A DNA stretch of 64,000 bases from Micromonospora endolithica (GCF_003626595.1 NZ_RBAK01000003.1:248001-312000), one strand, 5' to 3'. Positions 42,562 to 51,929 are shown, counted from the stretch's first letter. Notes: generated from the letters alone by a model not told the origin. Program-made: numbers and translations.

Positions 42562-43770
42562 TCAGAGGAAGGCCCGGCCCTCGCCCCGGTACGTCGGCAC
42601 GGTGGCCACCACGGCGTCGGACTCCACCAGGTGCAACTCGTTGACGTGCTCGGCGAGTTCGCCGGCCTTGGCGTGCCGGAACCACACCCGGTCGCCGACC
42701 CGGAGCGTCCCGGCCGCCGGTCCGGCCAGCGGGGTCTGCACCTCGCCGGCCCCCTCGGTGCCGATCAGCTTCAGCCCGGTGGGGAGCCACGGCCGGGGGA
42801 GCCGGGTGGCCTCGGCCGGGCCGGAGGCGATCCAGCCGCCGCCGAGCACGGTCGCGATCTCCGGGGTGGGTCGGCGGACCACCGCGCAGGCGAAGAACGC
42901 CGCCGGGGTGGGGCGCCAGGCCCGGTACGCGTCGAACAGCGTCGGCCCGTACAGGCCGGAGCCCGCGGTGACCTCGGTGACCGCGGGATCGGCGCTGGTG
43001 GCGGCCACGCTGCCGGTGCCGCCGCCGTTGACGAATTCCAGGTCGGCGTGCTCGCGTACGGCCGCCACCGCCGCACCCCGGCGGGCCAGCAACTCACGGT
43101 ACGAACCGCGCTGGGCCAGCCTGATCGCCGAGCCGAGCACCGCCCGCCCCGGCGGCGCGTCGCCCAGGCCGGCGATCTGCGCCTCGTACGACATCAGGCC
43201 GACCAGCCGGAAGCCCGGGCGACCGGCGACGGTGGCGGCGAGGGCGCCGGCTGCCCGCGCGCTGTGCACCGGGGAGCGGCGTACCCCGACGTGCACCCGT
43301 CCGCGCAGCGGCCGCCAGGAGGCGTCCAGGTCGAGGCAGATCCGCAGGTCGGGTCGCCGGTCCGGGGCGACGACGGCGTCCACCAGGTCGAGTTGGTCGG
43401 TGTGGTCGACCATCAGGGTCACCGCCGCGGCGAGGGCCGGGTCGGCGGCCAGCTCGGCAAGCGCTCCCCGGTCGGTCGTGGGGTACGCCACCAGTGCGTC
43501 GTCGGTCACGCCGCACCGGACCAGCCAGATCGCCTCGGGCAGCGTGAAGGCCATCACGCCCCGCCAGCCGGGGCGGCCAAGCGCGCGCAGGAGCAGGTCG
43601 CGGCTGCGGACGGACTTGCTCGCCACCCGCAGGGGCTTGCCGGCGGCGCGGTCGACCAGTGCCGCCGCGTTGGCGTCGTACGCCGTCAGGTCGACGACGG
43701 CGTACGGCGGGTCGAGGTGCGCGGTCGCCCGTTCGAGGCGCGCGCGAAGTTTGTCGCTTTCGGTGGCCAC
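42562..43770 (-). CDS. PLP-dependent fold-III enzyme (alanine racemase N-terminal / D-threonine aldolase type)
   Basis: About 402 residues. The PLP Lys is in LRVASKSVRSRDLL near residue 45. FVNGGGTGS and VTAGSGLYGPTLFD are phosphate-binding and active-site segments, and the C-terminus has HAKAGELAEHVNELHLVE, a metal-binding region like that of D-threonine aldolases. Actinobacterial relatives are labelled amino acid deaminase/aldolase. GTG 43770 or GTG 43779 could start it; neither has a ribosome binding site, so it may be leaderless. Divergent from the MFS-Tmk gene. Confidence 0.85.
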   Translation of the reverse strand: MATESDKLRARLERATAHLDPPYAVVDLTAYDANAAALVDRAAGKPLRVASKSVRSRDLLLRALGRPGWRGVMAFTLPEAIWLVRCGVTDDALVAYPTTDRGALAELAADPALAAAVTLMVDHTDQLDLVDAVVAPDRRPDLRICLDLDASWRPLRGRVHVGVRRSPVHSARAAGALAATVAGRPGFRLVGLMSYEAQIAGLGDAPPGRAVLGSAIRLAQRGSYRELLARRGAAVAAVREHADLEFVNGGGTGSVAATSADPAVTEVTAGSGLYGPTLFDAYRAWRPTPAAFFACAVVRRPTPEIATVLGGGWIASGPAEATRLPRPWLPTGLKLIGTEGAGEVQTPLAGPAAGTLRVGDRVWFRHAKAGELAEHVNELHLVESDAVVATVPTYRGEGRAFL

Positions 43771-43920
43771 GGTGTGCACGCTAACTGCCCGGGGGTCAAT
43801 GCGAAATACCCTCGCTTCCGTCCGGGCTGCGGATGCGGGTCGCGGCGGCCTAGGCTCGGCGAGCAGGAGAATGTCGCGGCGGGGGAGCCCTCCCGCCGGG
43901 TCTAGAGTGTTCCACCGGGA

Positions 43921-46248
43921 ATGCCCAGCGATGGGCCGCCACGTGGAGGTAGGGCCATCGAGAACCAGCAGAACGGCGAGTCGCCCGGCGTGTCGCCGTC
44001 CGGAAACCAGTCCGACGCGGCCCAGCCCTTCGCGGCCCAGCCCGACGCGGCACCGTCCGGCGCGCCCACGTCCGACTCGCCGCCGTCGGGAGGCGGCCAG
44101 CCCGCCGCCGGACAGCCCGACCACTCGGGCTACGCGGCGATCCGCTCGGTGCTGCGCATCCAGCCGTTCCGCCGGCTCTGGATCGTGCTCGGCGCGGCCT
44201 CCTTCGGCGACTGGTTCGGCCTCCTGGCCACCTCGGTCTTCGCCGCCGCCCAGGTCGAGGGGAGTACGGCCAAGGGTGCGGCCTTCGGTGGCGTGATCGC
44301 CATCCGGCTGCTGCCCGCGCTGGTGCTCGGGCCGATCGCCGGCGTGCTCGCCGACCGGTTCGACCGGCGCTGGACCATGGTCATCTGTGACGTGCTGCGG
44401 TTCCTGCTGTTCGCCTCCATCCCCATGGTCGCGCTGCTCGGCGCGAGCGGGGCGGTGGTGGTCGGTTGGGCGACGGTCGCGACGTTCCTGATCGAGTCGC
44501 TCACCCTGCTCTGGATCCCGGCCAAGGAGGCCGCGGTCCCCAACCTGATCCCGCGGGCGCGGCTGGAGGCCGCCAACCAGCTCACGCTGATCACCACGTA
44601 CGGGCTCACCCCGGTCCTGGCCGCACTGGTCCTCGCCGCGCTGGACGCCGCCGTCCGGGGTGCGGTGACCGGGAACCCACCCGACTGGGCCGAGCCGGCC
44701 CAACTGGCGCTCTGGTTCAACGCCTTCTCCCGGCTGGCCACCGCGGTGGTGGTGGCGTTCGGGATCAAGGAGATCAGCCAGGGCCAGGCCGCCGAGCGGG
44801 GCCAGACCGAGCAGAGCATGCTGCGCCAGTTCACCGAGGGCTGGAAGTTCATCGGCAAGACTCCACTGGTCCGGGGCCTGGTGCTGGGCATCTTCGGCGC
44901 GTTCGCCGGCGGCGGCATCGTGATCGGCACCGCGCGCTTCTTCACCAACTCGCTCGGCGCCGGCGACGCCGCCTTCTTCCTGCTCTTCGGCGCGATCTTC
45001 ATCGGCCTGGCGGTCGGCATCGGGCTCGGTCCGCTGATCGTCAAGGACATGTCCCGGCGACGCTGGTTCGGCATGAGCATCGTGCTCGCCAGCGCCTCGG
45101 TGATGACGCTGGCCTTCGCCATCCACCTGTCCATGGCGATGGTGGGCGCGATCCTGGTCGGTGCCGGGGCCGGCATGGCCTTCCTCTCCGGCACCACCCT
45201 GCTCGGCGGCGAGATCGCCGACGAGGTACGCGGCCGGGTCTTCGCGGTGGTGCAGATCGGCACCCGACTGGTGCTGATCCTGGCCATCGGCCTGAGTAGC
45301 CTGCTCGCCGGTGTCGGCGGGTCGCGGGAGTTCGCGATAGCCGACCTGGGCGTCTCGATCTCGTCCAGCCGGCTGCTGCTGCTCGCCGCCGGTGCCGCCG
45401 GCATCTTCGCCGGGATCAGTGCGTTCGGCCAGATGGACGACAAGAAGGGCGTTCCCGTCCTGGCCGACCTCTGGGGCTCGATCCGGGGCCGTCCGCTGAT
45501 GCCGGCCGAGCCGTTCGTCTCCGCCGGTCTCTTCGTGGTCTTCGAGGGCGGCGAGGGCGCCGGGAAGTCCACCCAGCTCGCCCTGCTGGCCGACCGGCTC
45601 CGCGACAACGGCCGGGAGGTGGTGGTCACCCGCGAGCCCGGGGCCACCGCCGTCGGCGAGCGGATCCGCTCGTTGCTGCTCGGGCAGCCCGGCTCCGACG
45701 CGCCCTCGCCCCGCGCCGAGGCCCTGCTGTACGCCGCCGACCGGGCGCACCACGTCGCCACCGTGGTCCGGCCCGCCCTGGTCCGGGGCGCGGTGGTGGC
45801 CAGCGACCGTTACGTCGACTCGTCGCTGGCGTACCAGGGGGCCGGGCGGACGCTCCCGGTCGACGAGGTCTCCTGGCTCTCCTCCTGGGCCACCGGCGGG
45901 CTCAAGCCCGACCTGGTGGTGCTCCTCGACGTCGAGCCCCGGACCGGGCTCTCCCGGGTGGCCGAGCGCACCGAGGGCCCGGACCGGCTGGAGGCCGAGT
46001 CCGTCACGTTCCACGAGCGGGTCCGGTACGCCTTCCTCGACCTCGCCGCGAACGATCCGAAGCGCTACCTGGTGCTCGACGCCTCCCTCCCGGCCGAGGA
46101 ACTGGCCCGCCTGGTCGCCGCCCGGGTCGAGGGCATGCTCGGCGCGCCCGGTGGCATCGTGCACCCGCGCCCGGCCAGCGGTCCGGACACCTCGGTGCAG
46201 CCGGAGTTATCCGACTCGGAGCTGGTGACGATGGAGCACCGGACCTGA
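43921..46248 (+). CDS. tmk: MFS transporter fused to thymidylate kinase
   Basis: 775 residues. After a Pro/Ser/Ala-rich N-terminus (1-70) comes a major facilitator domain of about 12 helices (75-510), with the cytosolic motif GPIAGVLADRFDRRW. A thymidylate kinase follows (535-740): P-loop FEGGEGAGKST (541-551), TREPG, and the DR-Y motif DRYVDSSLAYQG. Tmk makes dTDP for DNA synthesis; the fusion to an MFS domain is known in actinobacteria (SCO3542). holB overlaps its stop. The ATG at 43921 lacks a good ribosome binding site; GGAGG lies seven bases before an in-frame ATC (43957), an alternative rare start. Confidence 0.9.
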   Translation: MPSDGPPRGGRAIENQQNGESPGVSPSGNQSDAAQPFAAQPDAAPSGAPTSDSPPSGGGQPAAGQPDHSGYAAIRSVLRIQPFRRLWIVLGAASFGDWFGLLATSVFAAAQVEGSTAKGAAFGGVIAIRLLPALVLGPIAGVLADRFDRRWTMVICDVLRFLLFASIPMVALLGASGAVVVGWATVATFLIESLTLLWIPAKEAAVPNLIPRARLEAANQLTLITTYGLTPVLAALVLAALDAAVRGAVTGNPPDWAEPAQLALWFNAFSRLATAVVVAFGIKEISQGQAAERGQTEQSMLRQFTEGWKFIGKTPLVRGLVLGIFGAFAGGGIVIGTARFFTNSLGAGDAAFFLLFGAIFIGLAVGIGLGPLIVKDMSRRRWFGMSIVLASASVMTLAFAIHLSMAMVGAILVGAGAGMAFLSGTTLLGGEIADEVRGRVFAVVQIGTRLVLILAIGLSSLLAGVGGSREFAIADLGVSISSSRLLLLAAGAAGIFAGISAFGQMDDKKGVPVLADLWGSIRGRPLMPAEPFVSAGLFVVFEGGEGAGKSTQLALLADRLRDNGREVVVTREPGATAVGERIRSLLLGQPGSDAPSPRAEALLYAADRAHHVATVVRPALVRGAVVASDRYVDSSLAYQGAGRTLPVDEVSWLSSWATGGLKPDLVVLLDVEPRTGLSRVAERTEGPDRLEAESVTFHERVRYAFLDLAANDPKRYLVLDASLPAEELARLVAARVEGMLGAPGGIVHPRPASGPDTSVQPELSDSELVTMEHRT

Positions 46249-47456
46249 TGGCGGACGTCTTCGCCGACCTGGTCGGGCAGGACGAGGCGGTCGACACGCT
46301 GCGCCGCGCCGCCGCCGCGGCGGCCCACGTGCTGCGCGCCGCGCCACCGCAGGAGGGCGGCGGCGACCCCGGAGCCGGGATGACCCATGCGTGGATCTTC
46401 ACCGGCCCGCCCGGCTCCGGTCGCTCGGTCGCGGCGCGCGCCTTCGCGGCGGCGTTGCAGTGTGCGTACGGCACCGGCTGCGGCGACTGCCCCGGCTGCC
46501 ACACCACCATCGGCGGTACCCACGCCGACGTGCGGCTGGTGGTCCCGGAGGGGTTGTCCATCGGCGTCGGCGAGATGCGGGCACTGGTGCTGCGCGCCGC
46601 CAGCACCCCGTCCGGCGGGCGCTGGCAGGTGGTGGTGATCGAGGATGCCGACCGGCTCACCGAGGCCGCCGGCAACGCGCTGCTCAAGGCCATCGAGGAG
46701 CCGCCGCCGCGTACGGTCTTCCTGCTCTGCGCGCCGTCCACGCACCCGGACGACATCTCGGTGACCATCCGGTCGCGCTGTCGGGTCGTACCGTTGCGGC
46801 AGCCGCCGGCCGACGCGGTGGCCGAGGTGCTGGCCCGACGCGACGGCGTCGCGCCCGACGTGGCGCGCTGGGCGGCGGCGGCGGCGCAGGGGCACGTCGG
46901 GCGGGCCCGGCGGCTGGCCCGCGACCCGGAGGCCCGCAAGCGCCGGGAGGCGGTGCTCGCGGTGCCGCGCCGGCTGACCGGCGTGGGTGCCGCCTTCGAC
47001 GCCGCGTCGGCGTTGATCGAGGCGGCCGAGGCGGAGGCCGAGGCGTCGGTCGCGGAGAGCGACGCGACCGAGCGGGCCGCGCTGGAGACCGCGCTCGGCG
47101 CGGGCGGCACCGGCCGGGGCGCGGCCGGCGCGATCCGGGGTGCCGCCGGGCAGCTGAAGGACCTGGAGCGGCGGCAGAAGTCCCGGGCCACCCGGGCCCA
47201 GCGGGACGCGCTGGACCGGGCCCTGGTGGACCTGGCCGGCTTCTACCGGGACGCGCTCACCATGGCGCTGCGCGCCCCCGTCGCGCCGGTGCACACCGAC
47301 ACCGCGGACCTCGCCGAGGCGGGCGCCCGGAAGTGGGACGCGGAGGGTGCGCTGCGCCGGCTGGAGGCGGTCCTGGAGTGCCGGACGGCGATCGAGGCGA
47401 ACGTCAAGCCCCGGATCGCCGTCGAGGCGATGATGCTCTCCCTCTGGAAGGGCTGA
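46248..47456 (+). CDS. holB: DNA polymerase III delta-prime subunit
   Basis: 402 residues. It is part of the clamp loader. The Walker A is changed to GPPGSGRS (Arg in place of Lys), in line with the lack of ATPase activity in delta-prime. A zinc module reads CAYGTGCGDCPGC. VVVIEDADRLTEAAGNALLKAIEEPPP is the Walker B region and sensor stretch, and SRCRVVPLR the SRC motif. The start shares its A with the tmk stop. Confidence 0.95.
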   Translation: MADVFADLVGQDEAVDTLRRAAAAAAHVLRAAPPQEGGGDPGAGMTHAWIFTGPPGSGRSVAARAFAAALQCAYGTGCGDCPGCHTTIGGTHADVRLVVPEGLSIGVGEMRALVLRAASTPSGGRWQVVVIEDADRLTEAAGNALLKAIEEPPPRTVFLLCAPSTHPDDISVTIRSRCRVVPLRQPPADAVAEVLARRDGVAPDVARWAAAAAQGHVGRARRLARDPEARKRREAVLAVPRRLTGVGAAFDAASALIEAAEAEAEASVAESDATERAALETALGAGGTGRGAAGAIRGAAGQLKDLERRQKSRATRAQRDALDRALVDLAGFYRDALTMALRAPVAPVHTDTADLAEAGARKWDAEGALRRLEAVLECRTAIEANVKPRIAVEAMMLSLWKG

Positions 47457-47578
47457 CCCCCGGCTGACCCCGGCCGTCCACAGGCATCGACACGTGCGAT
47501 TGCTGTGCGGTACGGTCCGGTGTGCCGTGGTGACGGTGGCGGCACGCTGAGTGAGTTTCATCCGGGAGGAGTCCGCCG

Positions 47579-47908
47579 ATGTCGCGGGGGGAGATCGACG
47601 AGTCCTGGATCGAGGAGGCGGTGCGGCGCTACCGCCGGATCGAGTCCCTCCAGGCCGAGTTCGACCAGGCGGTCACGACGGTCGAGGTCACCGTCCGCTC
47701 CCCCGACGGGCTGGTGGAGGTGGTGGTGACGGCCGGTGGCCGGATCACCGACGTGCGCTTCCTCGGCCCGCTGCACAACCGCCACCCCCGGGACGTCGCC
47801 TCGTCCGTGCAGGCGGCCGTGACCGCCGCCGCCGACGCCGCCCAGTGGGCGCGGGAGAAGCTGCACAACGAGACGTTCACCGCCTACCGGCCGCTCGCGG
47901 GGGCGTGA
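47579..47908 (+). CDS. YbaB/EbfC-like small protein
   Basis: 109 residues. Helical N-terminus (ESWIEEAVRRYRRIESLQAEFDQAV) followed by a beta segment (VEVTVRSPDGLVEVVVTAGGRITDVRF) and a C-terminal helix, the YbaB/EbfC nucleoid-protein pattern. Such proteins with WXG100-like partners accompany type VII-related loci in Micromonosporaceae. GGGAGGAG lies upstream of the ATG. First of three close genes. Confidence 0.8.
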   Translation: MSRGEIDESWIEEAVRRYRRIESLQAEFDQAVTTVEVTVRSPDGLVEVVVTAGGRITDVRFLGPLHNRHPRDVASSVQAAVTAAADAAQWAREKLHNETFTAYRPLAGA

Positions 47909-47909
47909 C

Positions 47910-48215
47910 ATGGAGGACCTGCGCGGCCTCGCCACCCGACTCGACCTGGCCGGTGAGACCCTGGCCGGGCTCTCCCGCACGGTCACCTCGGCCGACCCGG
48001 CGCAGGCCGCGTTCGGCGCCGACACCCCGGGCCGCCCGGGGGAGATCGGTCGCGCCCTGCACCGGCAGTGGACCGCTGCCACCGGTGACCGCGCCCGGGA
48101 GGCGCACACCGCCGCGCACCGGCTCGCCGCCGCCGCGTCCGCCGTCCGGGAGGCGGCCGACCGCTACACCGAGGTCGACCGGGCCGCCCGCCGGCGGCTG
48201 GCCGGGGAGTCGTGA
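47910..48215 (+). CDS. WXG100/EspC-like small helical protein
   Basis: 101 residues, all helical, with HRQWTAATGDRAREAHTAAHRL in the middle, like the helix-turn-helix-hairpin of WXG100 family and EspC-type secreted proteins, although W-x-G itself is not exact. It overlaps the next gene's start. It may be a substrate of the type VII system whose mycosin is at 153-1442. Function otherwise unknown. Confidence 0.65.
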   Translation: MEDLRGLATRLDLAGETLAGLSRTVTSADPAQAAFGADTPGRPGEIGRALHRQWTAATGDRAREAHTAAHRLAAAASAVREAADRYTEVDRAARRRLAGES

Positions 48216-48901
48216 TGGACGCGCTGGACCGGCTGGCCGAGCCCGGCCTCGACCTGCTGCGCCGGGTCGACACGCTGCTCGCCGCCGGGGCCCCCGACGG
48301 GCACCGGGTGTGGCCGCTGCTGCGCCGGATGCAGGTGCTCCCCGGCGAGGCCGTGCGCGGCTTCGTCGATCTGCACCCGGCGCCGCTGGCCGGCGCCGGG
48401 CACGCGGTGCGCCGGCTCGTCCGGGGGTACGACGAGGTGTCCGCCACGCTGACCGACCCGGTGCTCTGGTCCGGGCCGGCCGCCGCCGCGTACGGGCAGG
48501 CGCGCACCGCCCTGCTGCATCACCTCGACGAGGGGCCGGAGAGCCTGGTGGGCCGGTTGGAGTCCACCGCCGGCTACGCCGACGCGCTCGCCGCCTGGGT
48601 GGAGGGCAGCCGGCTCGCGCTGGCCCGGGCCCTCGCCGACGTGCTCCGCTCGGCCGAGGCGGTGGCGGTCGTCGCCGCCACGTCGGTGACGGTCGGCGGC
48701 GCCGGCCGGGGCTCGTCGTTCACGCCGGGCGGGGTCGAGGCGGCCGAGATCGCGGCCCGGGTGCTGGCGGTGCTCTGCGTCGCCTACGACGGGGCGGAGA
48801 CGTTGCTGCGGCAGTGGGCACCCAGCCTGGCCGAGTCCCGGTGGCGGAATCCGGTGGCCGAGCGCCCCCACTACGACACGCCGACCCGCGTCGGCTGGTG
48901 A
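48215..48901 (+). CDS. WXG-like large helical protein, likely type VII-related
   Basis: 228 residues, helical. The LWSGPAAAAYGQARTALLHHL segment (about 84-104) has the W-x-G turn of WXG/PPE-type proteins. Long helices flank it. No signal peptide or membrane segment. The ATG at 48215 overlaps the previous stop. With the two upstream genes it forms a three-gene unit like those encoding type VII secreted complexes; secretion is inferred. Confidence 0.65.
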   Translation: MDALDRLAEPGLDLLRRVDTLLAAGAPDGHRVWPLLRRMQVLPGEAVRGFVDLHPAPLAGAGHAVRRLVRGYDEVSATLTDPVLWSGPAAAAYGQARTALLHHLDEGPESLVGRLESTAGYADALAAWVEGSRLALARALADVLRSAEAVAVVAATSVTVGGAGRGSSFTPGGVEAAEIAARVLAVLCVAYDGAETLLRQWAPSLAESRWRNPVAERPHYDTPTRVGW

Positions 48902-48970
48902 CACTGCGCCGGGTAGTCGTACCGCGACGCCGGCGGGCCGGGACCGGACGACGGACGTAGGGTGAGTGGC

Positions 48971-49810
48971 ATGGGCATGCTCTGCGCGGTGAGTTTCCAG
49001 CGGTACGGGCGCCTCTACTACCTGGACCCGGGGGACCTGCGCCCACAGGTCGGTGACAAGGTGCTGGTGCCGACCGACGACGGGCCCGAGGTGGCCGAGT
49101 GTGTCTGGGCCGCGCAGTGGGTGTCCGAGGAGACCGGGGGCTTCCCCCGCCTGGCCGGTCTCGCCCAGGACGAGGACCTGCGCCGCGACGAGGCGTTGCG
49201 CCGCCGCAAGGCCGAGGCGAAGGTCGCCGCGAAACGGCTGATCCGGGAGCACGGCCTGCCGATGAAGGTGGTGGCCGTCGACCACGTGCTCGCTGGGAGT
49301 GAGGGCAGCGGCGAACGGAGCACCGTCTACTTCACCGCGCCGCACCGGGTGGACTTCCGGTCGCTGGTCCGCGACCTGGGCGCCACGTTGCACTGCCGGG
49401 TCGAGCTGCGCCAGCTCTCCGCCCGGGACTCCGCCAAGGTGCAGGGCGGCATCGGCTCCTGCGGCCGGGACCTCTGCTGCGCCACGTTCCTCAACGACTT
49501 CGAGCCGGTGACCATCCGGATGGCGAAGGACCAGGACCTGCCGCTGAATCCGCTGCGTATCTCCGGGGCGTGCGGCCGGCTGATGTGCTGCCTGAAGTAC
49601 GAGCATCCCCTTTACCAGCGCTTCCAGGAGTCCGCCCCGGCCGTCGGCACCCGGGTGACCACGCCCGAGGGCGACGGCCGCGTGGTCGGCCACAGCGTCC
49701 CGAGAGACGCGGTCACCGTACGCATGGACGCCGACGGTTCCCGCTCCCTGTGCTCCCGCGCCGACGTCTGCGGCTCCCGCCAGTCCCACGACCAGCGCCA
49801 CAACCCCTAA
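48971..49810 (+). CDS. PSP1/RicT-family protein
   Basis: 279 residues. The PSP1 domain shows VVAVDHVLAGSEGSGERSTVYFTAPHRVDFRSLVRDL, then the cysteine-rich IGSCGRDLCCATF and SGACGRLMCCLKYE. In B. subtilis RicT (YaaT) these cysteines hold an iron-sulfur cluster in the Y complex, which acts on RNA maturation and development. It stands directly after holB-type genes in many genomes. The ATG at 48971 has a GTAGGG about eight bases upstream; GTG 48962 is an alternative. Confidence 0.9.
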   Translation: MGMLCAVSFQRYGRLYYLDPGDLRPQVGDKVLVPTDDGPEVAECVWAAQWVSEETGGFPRLAGLAQDEDLRRDEALRRRKAEAKVAAKRLIREHGLPMKVVAVDHVLAGSEGSGERSTVYFTAPHRVDFRSLVRDLGATLHCRVELRQLSARDSAKVQGGIGSCGRDLCCATFLNDFEPVTIRMAKDQDLPLNPLRISGACGRLMCCLKYEHPLYQRFQESAPAVGTRVTTPEGDGRVVGHSVPRDAVTVRMDADGSRSLCSRADVCGSRQSHDQRHNP

Positions 49811-49860
49811 CCCCCCCCGGCCCCCCGGCCCCCCGCCCCCCCGGCCCCCCGGCCCCCGCC
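49811..49860. repeat. C-rich low-complexity tract (G-rich on the minus strand)
   Basis: Fifty bases of C6-8 runs separated by GG, just past the PSP1 stop. The minus strand has at least four G-runs of five or more with short spacers, so a G-quadruplex is possible in the 3' end of transcripts from the metallophosphoesterase side. Confidence 0.85.
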
Positions 49861-49862
49861 GT

Positions 49863-49922
49863 GTTGATCAAGAGGTTTGCGTCAGGATTCGCCGTTCTGC
49901 TGACGCAAACCTCTTGATCAAC
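49863..49922. terminator. Bidirectional terminator between convergent genes
   Basis: Perfect 23-bp arms (49863-49885 and 49900-49922, starting gttgatcaagaggtttgcg) with a 14-base loop. It separates the PSP1 gene from the convergent metallophosphoesterase gene and overlaps the last codons of the latter. The AT-richer sequence is unlike its surroundings, so it may belong to a dispersed intergenic repeat family. Confidence 0.85.
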
Positions 49923-51702
49923 TTTGTGGTGGGGCTGGTTCGGAGATGTGGATGGGGGGTTCGGCCAGGCGGGGGGTCAGGGGGGTTTTCGGGGCCAGCC
50001 AGCTTGACCGGGGGGACTGGTCGGGGTTCACCTGCCAGCCGCGGGAGACGCGGTCCACCGCGATCGGGTAGACGGTCAGCGTGCCGTCCGGGTCGACGCG
50101 CATCCGCAGGAACGCCTTCGCGTCCTCGATGCCCTGGCCGGCGAACAGCTCATTGACGTTCACCCCGAACGCGCTCGCGACCAGCAGGTACGCGGCCACC
50201 ACCTGACTCGCCACCAACCCGATCACCGGGCCGTAGAGGACCGCCGCGGCGGCCACCGGCAGCGGCCACGGCCAGTCGTAGAAGGGCAGCGCCAGCCACG
50301 CCCAGGTGCCCGCCGCGGCCAACCCGACGTGTGCCGCCCCGTGCAGGAGGCCGAGGATCCAGTGCCGCGCGTGCCGTTTGCCGCCCGCGCTCGGCGGCTT
50401 CGCGAAGAAGGCCGCGCCCAGCAGCGTGACCAGCAACATCACCACCAGCGGCACGCTGAACAGGCGCTGGTCGGTCCCGTCCCCGTGCGACGCCACCCCG
50501 GCCATCGCCAGCATCAGCAGCGTGTGCAGGGTGCCGAGCAACGTGGTGAAACCCGGGTTGCGCAGCGGCAGCCGGCCGAAGATCCCCCAGCCGTACCGGC
50601 GGGACCGCGCCGCATCCGGGTAGCGGCCCGCCAGGTCGTACGGGTGGGAGGCGCTGGCGCGCCGGGCCAGGGTGTCCCGCGGCGGCACCTCGATCCGCTC
50701 CGGGAGCTTGTGCGTCGGGTAGAGGTACGCGCCGCCGCCCCCGCAGGTGATCAGCTGCCGCTCCGGGCCGGCGTACCGGGCGTAGTGGTGCAGGTCGCCG
50801 GAGACGAGCAGCCGTACCTGCGCCCCGGTCGGCGCGACGATGGTGCGGACGAAGTAGTCGATCGAGTCGTACGCCGTGGGGTGGTCGACGGCCTTGACCC
50901 ACGTCGGCGCCGGCACGGCCAGGATCACCCGGCTCTGCGGCCCCAGCCGCTCGGCCACCGTGTCGAAGTAGGTGAGCTGCGGATCGTCCAGGTACGACCC
51001 GGACTGGTCGTCGAGGCCGAGCAGCCACCAGTCGGCGGGCAGCTCGACCGCGAAGTACGAGCGGGTCTGCGCCGTGTCCCACCCGCCGAAGTGCCGGTCC
51101 CGGGTCCGGACGAACAGGCGGAGAAACGCGGTCAGCCCGTCGTACCAGTCGTGGTTGCCGGGCACCGCGAACAGCGTCGGCCGCTCGGGCGGGGTGACCG
51201 GCAGAGCGGCCTGGTAGGGGCCCTTGCAGCGGTCCTCGTACGCCTCGAACGCCGCCGACGGGTAGACCTGGTCGCCGCCCATCACCAGGGTCTGCGCGCG
51301 CGGCAGCCGATGGCCGTCGACCTCCAGCTCCGGCTGCGCCAGCAGGTACGCGACCGAGTAGGTGGCGTTGAAGCCGTCACCCAGGTCGGCCACGTAGTCC
51401 AACCACAACCCGCCGTCCGGCCCGACCTGCCGGGCGATCTTCGCGTCGAGGGAGTTCTGCAACTCCCGCTTGTCCAGGTACGCCCCGAAGAGCAACGCGA
51501 GCAGCGTACGGATGCCGGTGCTGATCAGCAGGAACGGCGCGAGCCACGGCACCGGCCCGCGCGGGGTGAAGCCCAGCTCCCGCGGATCGGTGCTGCGCGG
51601 GCGACGCGCCGCGCGCCCACCGGCCGCCTCACTGGCGTGCGGTCCGGCCTGGTCGCCGGCCGGCGCGTTCGGTGCGGGACGCTCGGCGGGGTGGTCGTTC
51701 AT
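49918..51702 (-). CDS. Membrane-associated metallophosphoesterase
   Basis: 594 residues. An N-terminal membrane helix (PWLAPFLLISTGIRTLLALLFGAYL) precedes a calcineurin-like phosphoesterase domain: VADLGDGFNAT (metal motif I), MGGDQVYPS (GDxVY), VPGNHDWYDG (GNHD/E) and VSGDLHHYARY (GH-like). Four or five C-terminal helices (about 410-520) follow, then a soluble end. It probably hydrolyses phosphoesters outside or near the membrane; substrate unknown. ATG at 51702 starts the conserved part. Its 3' end overlaps the terminator. Confidence 0.9.
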   Translation of the reverse strand: MNDHPAERPAPNAPAGDQAGPHASEAAGGRAARRPRSTDPRELGFTPRGPVPWLAPFLLISTGIRTLLALLFGAYLDKRELQNSLDAKIARQVGPDGGLWLDYVADLGDGFNATYSVAYLLAQPELEVDGHRLPRAQTLVMGGDQVYPSAAFEAYEDRCKGPYQAALPVTPPERPTLFAVPGNHDWYDGLTAFLRLFVRTRDRHFGGWDTAQTRSYFAVELPADWWLLGLDDQSGSYLDDPQLTYFDTVAERLGPQSRVILAVPAPTWVKAVDHPTAYDSIDYFVRTIVAPTGAQVRLLVSGDLHHYARYAGPERQLITCGGGGAYLYPTHKLPERIEVPPRDTLARRASASHPYDLAGRYPDAARSRRYGWGIFGRLPLRNPGFTTLLGTLHTLLMLAMAGVASHGDGTDQRLFSVPLVVMLLVTLLGAAFFAKPPSAGGKRHARHWILGLLHGAAHVGLAAAGTWAWLALPFYDWPWPLPVAAAAVLYGPVIGLVASQVVAAYLLVASAFGVNVNELFAGQGIEDAKAFLRMRVDPDGTLTVYPIAVDRVSRGWQVNPDQSPRSSWLAPKTPLTPRLAEPPIHISEPAPPQS

Positions 51703-51848
51703 CCGCCGGAGCGTAGTACCGGCGCGCCGGGGGTGCTGTCCGGTGTACGTCCGATCGTGCGGTCTGTCCGGCCGACGTCGGCGGCGCGTCGGCCGTGGGT
51801 ATCCCGTTCGGCCGGGGCGGGAGGCGTGCACTACACTTGACGATCGTT

Positions 51849-51922
51849 GCCGCCTTAGCTCAGTCGGCTAGAGCGACGCACTCGTAATGCGTAGGTCGAC
51901 GGTTCGATTCCGTCAGGCGGCT
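51849..51922 (+). tRNA. tRNA-Thr (anticodon CGU)
   Basis: 74 bases. Acceptor arms gccgcct / aggcggc, D-arm tagctcagtcggctagagc, anticodon loop ctcgtaa with CGT, T-arm gacggttcgattccgtc. No CCA is encoded. The anticodon reads the ACG codon. A hairpin terminator follows at 51930-51956. Its 3' 35 bases are repeated at 59149-59183 (33 of 35). Confidence 0.97.
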
Positions 51923-51929
51923 CGGTGAA

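Noticed and set aside
43780..46164. Extension of the PLP-enzyme frame to 1200 codons
   Set aside because: The conserved protein begins near 43770-43779. The upstream part is antisense to the MFS-Tmk gene and rich in His/Asp/Gly/Gln without motifs.
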